Source of the DNA: Lentisphaeria bacterium UBA4640
GTDB lineage: Bacteria > Verrucomicrobiota > Lentisphaeria > Victivallales > UBA1829
DNA: 5,331 nt
NCBI GenBank assembly: GCA_002405835.1
Contig: DHMO01000058.1
Coordinates: forward strand, 1-5,331
Reading direction: 5' to 3'
In this document: piece after piece, positions 1-5,251 of the stretch
How the letters are laid out: the number at the start of each line of letters is the position of its first letter
Position numbering within the stretch: the first letter of the stretch is position 1
Position numbers and translations under genes: made by a program
Notes under the pieces: generated by a model
What the model saw: only the letters and a program-made list of their open reading frames with translations
Told to the model about the DNA's origin: nothing
Databases searched by the model: none

Positions 1-136
1 TTGACGGCAGAGATTCGGAGAATTTACAGAAAAAACGTTACGTAGCCCTGTAATATACCATCTCTTGCATTCTTTTGCCAGTTTATTTCAATTTTGTTCT
101 CGAATAAATAGAGATGCCCTTTATTTTTGGCTGCCG
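1..136. other. AT-rich region upstream of the terminator, no supportable gene
   Basis: I see no convincing gene here. Two plus-strand frames are open from the window edge and close quickly, one at a TAG (43-45, about 14 codons) and one at a TAA (51-53, about 16 codons). Either could be the last codons of an upstream gene, and the sequence does not decide between them. The terminator at 137-187 fits an upstream plus-strand transcript ending here. Small palindromes AACGTT (34-39) and TACGTA (39-44) are present but too short to call an operator. A methionine-initiated frame beginning at 65 runs through the terminator and the promoter, so it is not credible. Confidence 0.4.
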
Positions 137-187
137 AAAAAATACTGCCGGTTTACGGGGGCTTTCCGCGTTCCGGCAGTATTTTTT
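137..187. terminator. Bidirectional intrinsic terminator
   Basis: The left arm AAAAAATACTGCCGG (137-151) and right arm CCGGCAGTATTTTTT (173-187) are perfect 15-bp inverted complements around a 21-base loop. The loop can pair further: bases 155-157 with 169-171, and 159-160 with 166-167. The GC core is flanked by six A on one side and six T on the other, so each strand ends the hairpin with a U tract, as expected of a bidirectional rho-independent terminator. It lies about 55 bases before the -35 box of the downstream promoter. It probably stops an upstream plus-strand transcript and separates it from the regulator operon. Confidence 0.88.
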
Positions 188-194
188 AGATTTT

Positions 195-241
195 ACTTTA
201 AAATTGCTTTAAAATTTATTTTAAAAGAAATAAAAAAAGGT
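195..241 (+). promoter_or_regulatory. Phased AT-rich upstream element (UP-element-like)
   Basis: TTTAAAA occurs at 197-203, 208-214 and 220-226, spaced 11 and 12 bases apart, which is close to one helical turn. The first two copies are part of an imperfect 11-base tandem repeat (196-206 and 207-217). A-rich sequence (227-238) then continues up to the -35 box. Phased A/T tracts directly upstream of -35 are typical of RNA polymerase alpha-subunit UP elements or intrinsically bent DNA. The sequence pattern is seen directly; the function is inferred. Confidence 0.55.
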
Positions 242-242
242 A

Positions 243-271
243 TTGACAGGGAGCGGGAAGTATGCTATAAT
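243..271 (+). promoter_or_regulatory. Full-consensus extended -10 sigma-70 promoter of the operon
   Basis: TTGACA (243-248) and TATAAT (266-271) both match the bacterial housekeeping consensus at every position and are separated by the optimal 17 bases. TG at 263-264 followed by one base makes an extended -10 motif. Transcription should begin near A278, giving a leader of about 23 bases before the ATG at 301. An AT-rich UP-like tract lies just upstream. No other promoter is evident before the next two genes, so this one probably serves all three. A promoter this strong is presumably held down by a repressor, most simply the LacI-type protein it drives; no clear operator palindrome was found. 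Confidence 0.85.
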
Positions 272-288
272 TTAAACAAGTAAAAATC

Positions 289-294
289 AGAGGA
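289..294 (+). promoter_or_regulatory. Shine-Dalgarno site deciding the regulator start
   Basis: AGAGGA touches the first in-frame ATG (295) with no spacer, which is unsuitable for initiation. It is six bases from the second in-frame ATG (301), a normal spacing. The start at 301 is therefore preferred, removing two residues from the longest reading. Confidence 0.7.
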
Positions 295-300
295 ATGGCA

Positions 301-1326
301 ATGGCTGGAAAAATACGGAATCTGAACGATTTGGCAAAGCAGGTCGGGTGTACGGCGACCGCGGTTTCAATGGCGCTGCACGATTCCCCGCAACTGTCGG
401 AGGAACTTCGCGAGAAGATCAAGAAAACCGCGAAAGAAAATGATTTTGTGCCCCGTTCCTACAACAGACGGACCGTCCGGGTGAAAAAACGCTATTCGCA
501 TCTGGGACCTCTTCTTTTACTGCATAACGATTTTTTCAATGAACTCAATCCAGCCCGCGATCAGACGATGCCGTATGCATTTCAACTGTTGAATCAGTAC
601 GGGGTGGAGTATGCGTATTTGGATATATCCGAAGTCCGGAAGAATCCGGAGCTGTTCCGGGAATTCGCCGGGGTTCTGTATTACAACGATCAGGAGATCG
701 AGCTTCCCCCGGAGATGCCTGCAATGCAGATATTCGGCTGGACATCTCCCGGACCGTGTCAGGACCGGATCACGGTGGATGATGTGCGGATTGCGGAACT
801 TGGCGTTCAGTTCTTTCTGAATGCGGGAGTCCGCAGAGTTGCCATGGTCTGGCGGGAGGATATGATCCGGGATTTCTATGAACATCCGCGTGTGAAAGTG
901 CTGGAATGGGAACTGAATGTCAGGGGGATGACTGTCACTCCGATTCTGTTTGAGCGTCAGGATACCGATTTTCTGGATCGTCTTCAGTCCTATATCCGTC
1001 ACGGGGATCCCTCCACCGGTTTTTTTGCATTCAACGCTGTCAGCGGGCTGAAATTGTGCAGTGCGCTTGACATTATGCGTCTGATGCCGGAATATGCACC
1101 GGAGAAACTGCTGGTTTGCGACAATGATTCCATCTTACAGAATTTCTGGCCCCGGTTTCATATCATTGACTTGGATTTCCCGGCGTTGACCCGCCGTGCG
1201 GTTGACGGTTTGCTCTGGAGGTTGGAAAATCCGGGAGCACCGGGTGCAGTCACTTATCAGTGTCCCCGCTTAATTGCTCCAAAACAGGAATCATATCATA
1301 AAAAAGAAAGGAACAGTTGCAGATGA
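301..1326 (+). CDS. LacI-family transcriptional regulator
   Basis: A DNA-binding repressor or activator of 341 residues, the usual LacI-family length, probably sensing a sugar or oligosaccharide released by the operon's glycosidase. Residues about 5-50 form the LacI helix-turn-helix: an LNDLAKQVG first helix, then the recognition segment CTATAVSMALHD, then a basic third helix ending in DFVP. The rest is a periplasmic-binding-protein-like effector domain. Recognisable landmarks are ITVDD near 157, FLNAGVRRVAMV, the RDFYEHPRVKVLEWEL helix, the VCDND strand, and a C-terminal IIDLDFPALTRRAVDGLLWRL helix. The position equivalent to the recognition arginine is Met24. The hinge after Pro51 (RSYNRRTVRVKKR) is basic and lacks the usual AxxL minor-groove segment. 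It shares an ATGA overlap with the pseudopilin gene, so translation is probably coupled. Autoregulation is likely but inferred. Family assignment is confident; ligand and operator are unknown. Confidence 0.88.
   Translation: MAGKIRNLNDLAKQVGCTATAVSMALHDSPQLSEELREKIKKTAKENDFVPRSYNRRTVRVKKRYSHLGPLLLLHNDFFNELNPARDQTMPYAFQLLNQYGVEYAYLDISEVRKNPELFREFAGVLYYNDQEIELPPEMPAMQIFGWTSPGPCQDRITVDDVRIAELGVQFFLNAGVRRVAMVWREDMIRDFYEHPRVKVLEWELNVRGMTVTPILFERQDTDFLDRLQSYIRHGDPSTGFFAFNAVSGLKLCSALDIMRLMPEYAPEKLLVCDNDSILQNFWPRFHIIDLDFPALTRRAVDGLLWRLENPGAPGAVTYQCPRLIAPKQESYHKKERNSCR
1307..1312 (+). promoter_or_regulatory. Shine-Dalgarno site of the pseudopilin gene
   Basis: AAAGGA lies within the last codons of the regulator gene, ten bases before the ATG at 1323. 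An in-frame TTG at 1317 is only four bases away, too close and a weaker codon, so ATG 1323 is chosen. The ATG overlaps the regulator's TGA as ATGA. Confidence 0.6.
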
Positions 1327-2048
1327 AAACAGGAATCAACGGAAAAAACGCCGGGAGAAAACACAGGAAGTTCACCCTTGTAGAACTGCTTGTCGTAATT
1401 GCAATAACAGCAATACTTGCAGGAATTCTTCTGCCCGCTCTCAATGCGGCAAAGGAGAAAGCCAGAAGTATTCAATGCGTGAACAATCTGAAACAGATCT
1501 CCCTTGTCATGACCTCCTATGCGTCCGATCAGGACGGTTATGCCATTACGGGAACAAAGAATCCGACGCCGTGGACGAGTCTGCTTGTGCAGGGCGGATA
1601 TTTGAAGAGCGAGACAGATAAACAGCTTAGTTGTCCGGCTCTGAGACGTCCGGAACCGAGGGAGCACAACCGGCAGTTCCGCGCATACGGGAGCCTGTAT
1701 ATCCGCTGGGATTCGGAAAAAACATTTTGGCGGGATGCCGGATTCGGCGAATTTGTCCTGCCGTATGATCCCAACGGTGTTATTTTTCACCTTGCAAAAT
1801 TGAAGAAACCATCGGAAATGCCGCATTTCGCCGATACGGTCGACCGGTCGACCGGACCCGGATTCACTGGTTCGTGGATGCTTCCCCTCAGGGGCAACGG
1901 GGGCGGAAATGAGTTGCAGTCGTATCATCACCGCGGAGACTCCAATGTTGTATTCTTTGATGGTCATGCCCAGTCGTGCAGTGTTGCGCGGATGAGGTCC
2001 ATCGGAGCCAATCAGGGGGTTGTCAACTGGACTGCCGTAACGTGGTGA
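1323..2048 (+). CDS. Prepilin-type pseudopilin with H-X9-DG motif
   Basis: A 241-residue type II secretion/type IV pilin-like protein. The basic 16-residue leader (MKTGINGKNAGRKHRK) is followed by FTLVELLVVIAI, the conserved prepilin methylation/cleavage signature with Glu21 at +5. The hydrophobic helix continues to about residue 37, ends in LLPALNAAKEKAR, and leads into SIQCVNNLKQI, typical of Planctomycetota/Lentisphaerota pseudopilins. Residue -1 to the cleavage site is Lys16 rather than the usual Gly. The C-terminus carries the H-X9-DG motif (His203, Asp213-Gly214), the hallmark of a prepilin processing-associated family. After cleavage it should sit in the inner membrane and may assemble into a pseudopilus; the globular domain between residues 60 and 240 has no known activity. 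It lies between a regulator and a secreted glycosidase, so a role in exporting, anchoring or presenting that enzyme, or in binding its substrate, is reasonable but unproven. No prepilin peptidase or secretion ATPase is encoded here. Confidence 0.9.
   Translation: MKTGINGKNAGRKHRKFTLVELLVVIAITAILAGILLPALNAAKEKARSIQCVNNLKQISLVMTSYASDQDGYAITGTKNPTPWTSLLVQGGYLKSETDKQLSCPALRRPEPREHNRQFRAYGSLYIRWDSEKTFWRDAGFGEFVLPYDPNGVIFHLAKLKKPSEMPHFADTVDRSTGPGFTGSWMLPLRGNGGGNELQSYHHRGDSNVVFFDGHAQSCSVARMRSIGANQGVVNWTAVTW
1837..1854. repeat. 18-bp perfect palindrome inside the pseudopilin gene
   Basis: CGGTCGACCGGTCGACCG is its own reverse complement and consists of two tandem copies of the 8-base palindrome GGTCGACC with one flanking base on each side. 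It encodes part of the TVDRST segment of the pseudopilin. The structure is seen directly. Whether it binds a protein or folds in RNA is unknown, and it may simply follow from the codons used. Confidence 0.5.
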
Positions 2049-2054
2049 ACCGGA

Positions 2055-2060
2055 AAGGAG
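2055..2060 (+). promoter_or_regulatory. Shine-Dalgarno site of the glycosidase gene
   Basis: AAGGAG sits eight bases before the ATG at 2069 and begins just after the pseudopilin stop codon (2046-2048). It fixes the glycosidase start at 2069. The longer in-frame reading, from a GTG at 1976 inside the pseudopilin gene, is rejected because it would bury the signal peptide. Confidence 0.85.
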
Positions 2061-2068
2061 TGATCCGA

Positions 2069-5029
2069 ATGCTGAAGCCGTTTGTTGTCTGCTGCTGTCT
2101 TGTCGTGTATTCTCTGGGCGCCGCGGTGATTCAGGATTTTTCCACGGACCGCCCGCCCGTGTCAGTCTGGAAAGGAAAAGCTCTGCATCAAAGTGCGGAC
2201 TATGTCAGGGACGGACTTCTGATCCGTTGGGACACCGCGCTGAGCGGAACCTGTATTTTCGGCGAACCGTGGAAAAAGACGTTCGCAGTTCCTGAATTTG
2301 AGCAGGCGAATTGTCTGGTGGATGTGGAAGTAATGGAGCCTTCCCCGATGGATCAGTTCTGCGTCCGTTTCATGGATTCCCGGAGAGAGGTGTTTCAGTG
2401 GCGTTCCGCTGTCGATTTCCGGAAACCGGGAGCGTACCGGATCATGATCCCGATGACGCGGAAGAATTTCTGTCATGCGTTCGGCGGCAACAAGGATCGG
2501 AACATTGATTTTCCGATGCGGTTTTATTCCTGCGTGGTCCATGCGCCCGGAAACAGCGGTACGGCGTCTGTCATTGTGAAAAAGATCAGTTTTGAGTTCA
2601 GTCCGGTGAAATCGGAATTGAACGCGGTAAAATTCGATATTGAAACAGGATCCACCGCAAGGGTTCTGAAAAAAGGCGATGAGACGAAATTGAGATTTCT
2701 CCTGCGGAATCCGGGCAGTACGCCGCTTCCCTGCCGGGCAAAAATGGAGTTCCGGGATTTTTTCGGTCACACCGTTGCGGAGAATGCGGAGTTGACGCTT
2801 CCCGCCAACGGGGTGCTGGAGTACCGGCCGGAGACACGGCTGCCATATTCCGGACACTGGAACGTGCTGATGCGGCTGGAGGCTGCGGACGGTTCCGCTT
2901 TTGTTGATCGGACGCGGAGTCTTGCCTACATGACACCCGCAGGACCGGGAAAGTCCGGAAGACCGGGTTTTGTGTTCGGGATCTGCATTCCGGGATGGTA
3001 CAATACGAATATTTTTCCGGTCGAGGCGGAAACGGCGTCACTGTGCGGTGCTTCGGCTCTCCGGCTGAACTTTCGCTGGCGTGAATTGGAGCGGAAGCCG
3101 GATGAATGGCATCTCGCAGCGCTGAACCGGATCATGAAGGAATATGAAACGCGCGGAATGGAGGTGATGCCGATTCTCTCGAATCCGCCAGTATGGGCGC
3201 GTTCAGTCAAAAACAAACCGAACAGTCTGCCGGATTTCCGGAAATGGCGCAACTATGTCGGATTCTTCTTCCGGAATTATGGCGACCGTATCCGTTTCTG
3301 GGAGGTCTGGAACGAACCGGATCTGCTCACCTTCTGCGATTTTTCCGCGCCGGATTATGTACAGCTGCAAAAGATCGTCCGTGAGGAGCAGAGAAAATTT
3401 GCTCCGCATGTGAAGATCCTGACCGGAGGTTTTGCTCATGCGTACCCGGAGAACAATAAGAACGGGTTTCAGGAGTATGTGCTTGTGAACGGGAAAGAGT
3501 ATTTTGATATTCACGCGTTTCATGGTCACGGCGGGTTTAAAGCGTATCGTCGGCATGTGGAGGAATTCCTGCTGCCGATGCGGAAGCGCGTCGGCGTTGA
3601 CGTGCCATGGTTTGCCAACGAAACAGCGGTGTCCGCGTATGGTTTCGGGGAGCGGAGACAGGCGGAGACTCTGTTCAAGAAGTTTCTCTACTCCTGGTCG
3701 GCGGGTGCGATCGGCTACAACTGGTATAATCTGCGCAATAACGGTTTCGCCGCCAACGATCCGGAACATCACTACGGTCTTGTGACATTTGATTTCTATC
3801 CGAAACCGGTCTATGTGGTTTATAATACGCTTGCTTCGGTCTTCCGGACAATGGAGTTCCGCCGCCGCGTCAATCAGGGAACAGATCTCTGGATATTGGA
3901 GTTCGCGGGCGACGGGGACCATGCGGTTGCGGTCTGGAACGATACTCCGGAGAAAGCCGCCGATGAACCCGCGGTTTTCCGGACGGATGCGGAGTCCGTG
4001 GAAGCGGTCGATTTGATGGGGAACCGCCGGAAACTCTCTTTGACGGACGGCATTGTGATCCACCGCATTTCCGTTACGCCGGAAATACTGCTTTTCCGTA
4101 AGGCCTCTCATGTCCGTTATGCCGGAGCGCTGGTAAAGGGATGGATGAATGGAGGCATTGTTCCCGGTCACATCCCGGCGGAACTGTGCGTTTCCCTGTT
4201 CAATCCGTTTGATGAGCCGCAGACGGTCTCTCTGAAAGCCGACGGCGGAAAGGAGATGCAGATCACCGGTTTGCCGTCGGAAATCCGTTTAGCTTCGGGA
4301 GAACGGAGACTGCTGACCGCGGAAGTCCGGTTGAAACCGGAGGCGGGGAGACCGCAGAATCCGGAGTTGTCGGCTGTATTTCCCGGTATCCGAACCGTGC
4401 TTCGTATTCCGATGGATCATGCGGTTCTGATTCCCCGGGACCGGAAAGCGGATGAATGGGATTTCATTCTCCGGAAGCGGGATCAGGTGCATGTCCTGTT
4501 TGATGCCGATCCGGGGAACGTTCACAGAGTTTGGAAAGGACCGGATGACCTCTCCGCGAAAATCCGCATGGCGCAAAAGGGCGACGTGTGGGTGCTGAAA
4601 TTTGCGGTTACGGATGATAAGCATGTTCAGCCGTACCGGGGATCCCGTGTCTGGCAGGGGGACGGCGTGCAGATCGCGTTTTCTCTGCCGGGGCAGAAAG
4701 GGCTTTGGATCGCCGGGCTTACGCTTCTTGCCGATGGAAAACCGGAGCTGTTTCTGTGGGAGTCGCCCGCGTCTTTTGCCGGAAAGCATCCGGAGAAGCT
4801 GTGGAGTCTGAATGCCAGCCGATCCGGAACATTGACGGAATACGAGGTCCGGATCCCGTTTGTTTCCATTGGCATGACGCGGGAATCATGGAAGAAAGGA
4901 ATCCGTTTCAGCGCGTTGATCAATGACAACGACGGCTTCGGACGGGAAGGCTGGATTCAGATTTCGGAAGGGATCGCAACCAACCGCTCCGCGGAAAAAT
5001 ATCCGCTTATTCTTTTTGAACAGAAGTAA
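2069..5029 (+). CDS. Secreted multidomain clan GH-A glycoside hydrolase (GH39-like) with CBM9-like C-terminus
   Basis: A 986-residue exported enzyme predicted to hydrolyse glycosidic bonds with retention of configuration; the substrate is unknown. Residues 1-19 form a short Sec signal peptide (MLK, then a hydrophobic core with three cysteines), with likely cleavage after Ala19. Residues about 20-180 look like a beta-sandwich carbohydrate-binding domain, and about 185-295 an immunoglobulin-like domain. A TIM barrel spans about 300-592. In it the IRFWEVWNEPD strand places the acid/base at Glu416 after Asn415, and PWFANETAVSA places the nucleophile at Glu518. DIHAFHGHG (His482, His485) and the RLNFRW strand are also typical of clan GH-A. 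A beta domain (about 592-680) and a second Ig-like segment (680-800) follow. The last 180 residues resemble CBM9, with TDDKH (His852), Trp862 and Asp865 in WQGDGVQIAF, and a final SAEKYPLILF strand. GH39 is the closest resemblance, but another or unassigned GH-A family is possible. It is the operon's last gene and its presumed effector. Confidence 0.82.
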   Translation: MLKPFVVCCCLVVYSLGAAVIQDFSTDRPPVSVWKGKALHQSADYVRDGLLIRWDTALSGTCIFGEPWKKTFAVPEFEQANCLVDVEVMEPSPMDQFCVRFMDSRREVFQWRSAVDFRKPGAYRIMIPMTRKNFCHAFGGNKDRNIDFPMRFYSCVVHAPGNSGTASVIVKKISFEFSPVKSELNAVKFDIETGSTARVLKKGDETKLRFLLRNPGSTPLPCRAKMEFRDFFGHTVAENAELTLPANGVLEYRPETRLPYSGHWNVLMRLEAADGSAFVDRTRSLAYMTPAGPGKSGRPGFVFGICIPGWYNTNIFPVEAETASLCGASALRLNFRWRELERKPDEWHLAALNRIMKEYETRGMEVMPILSNPPVWARSVKNKPNSLPDFRKWRNYVGFFFRNYGDRIRFWEVWNEPDLLTFCDFSAPDYVQLQKIVREEQRKFAPHVKILTGGFAHAYPENNKNGFQEYVLVNGKEYFDIHAFHGHGGFKAYRRHVEEFLLPMRKRVGVDVPWFANETAVSAYGFGERRQAETLFKKFLYSWSAGAIGYNWYNLRNNGFAANDPEHHYGLVTFDFYPKPVYVVYNTLASVFRTMEFRRRVNQGTDLWILEFAGDGDHAVAVWNDTPEKAADEPAVFRTDAESVEAVDLMGNRRKLSLTDGIVIHRISVTPEILLFRKASHVRYAGALVKGWMNGGIVPGHIPAELCVSLFNPFDEPQTVSLKADGGKEMQITGLPSEIRLASGERRLLTAEVRLKPEAGRPQNPELSAVFPGIRTVLRIPMDHAVLIPRDRKADEWDFILRKRDQVHVLFDADPGNVHRVWKGPDDLSAKIRMAQKGDVWVLKFAVTDDKHVQPYRGSRVWQGDGVQIAFSLPGQKGLWIAGLTLLADGKPELFLWESPASFAGKHPEKLWSLNASRSGTLTEYEVRIPFVSIGMTRESWKKGIRFSALINDNDGFGREGWIQISEGIATNRSAEKYPLILFEQK

Positions 5030-5251
5030 TTACTCCCGGATTCCGGCGGCATTTTCCGCCGGAATGACGGAATGGACTTCAAATGACAGACGAACAGAGG
5101 TTTTGCTCTCTGCATCAATGATGACGCCGGTTTCCCCGGACGGTTGAGTGTAATCCAAAGTGATCATATCGGAATCGACAGGTCCGTTTCCGGTGTTCCG
5201 GGTGACGGCTTGGTAGTGTCCGAAGTTTTGCGCACATTGGATTCTGACTGA
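5030..5251 (-). pseudogene. C-terminal remnant of a convergent gene, product unknown
   Basis: The minus strand is open from just after an in-frame TGA (5252-5254) to a TAA at 5030-5032 and reads as about 73 residues. Recognisable stretches are QAVTRNTGNGPVDSDMITLD, TGVIIDAESKTSVRLSFEV and a last turn ending AAGIRE. The alternating hydrophobic pattern suggests beta strands of a sandwich domain, and the codons (CCG, CGG, GGA, ACC, GTC) match the neighbouring genes, so it looks like real or formerly real coding sequence. Its stop codon abuts the glycosidase stop with no gap. There is no start codon with a ribosome site; the only ATG (plus positions 5165-5167) is internal and would give 45 residues. 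The simplest reading is the tail of a gene truncated by an insertion or frameshift near 5214-5251. I do not recognise the family. Confidence 0.45.
5040..5065 (+). terminator. GC-rich hairpin after the glycosidase, possible transcript end
   Basis: ATTCCGGCGG (5040-5049) and CCGCCGGAAT (5056-5065) form a perfect 10-bp stem with a six-base loop, starting ten bases after the glycosidase stop codon. No T tract follows on either strand, so it is not a canonical intrinsic terminator. It may act with Rho or protect the mRNA 3' end. It also lies within the coding-like minus-strand fragment, so its symmetry could partly reflect codon choice. Confidence 0.45.

Noticed and set aside
34..44. Overlapping small palindromes AACGTT and TACGTA as a LacI operator
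   Set aside because: Each is only six bases, they are about 200 bases upstream of the promoter and beyond the terminator, and they do not combine into a longer symmetrical site.
65..283. 72-codon plus-strand frame before the regulator
   Set aside because: It runs through the terminator hairpin and the full promoter, has a poor amino-acid mix (Phe-rich from T runs) and no ribosome site.
1296..1967. 223-codon minus-strand frame across the pseudopilin
   Set aside because: The plus strand carries the prepilin signature and the H-X9-DG motif. The minus frame has no recognisable features and is a shadow.
1976..2068. Upstream extension of the glycosidase to a GTG at 1976
   Set aside because: It overlaps the end of the pseudopilin gene, has no ribosome site, and would bury a clear signal peptide that begins at the well-spaced ATG at 2069.
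2090..2098. Cysteines in the glycosidase signal peptide (residues 8-10) as a lipoprotein site
   Set aside because: They sit inside the hydrophobic core, too near the N-terminus, and the preceding residues (FVV) do not form a lipobox. A signal peptidase I site after Ala19 is better.
3203..4171. 322-codon open frame on the minus strand inside the glycosidase
   Set aside because: It lies opposite the catalytic barrel, whose motifs prove the plus-strand reading. It has no ribosome site or recognisable domain, and long antisense frames are common in genes with this codon bias.
2900..4900. Very frequent CCGGA/TCCGG motifs in the glycosidase as a repeat family
   Set aside because: They arise from preferred codons CCG, CGG, GGA and TCC in changing contexts; there is no regular spacing or longer shared unit.
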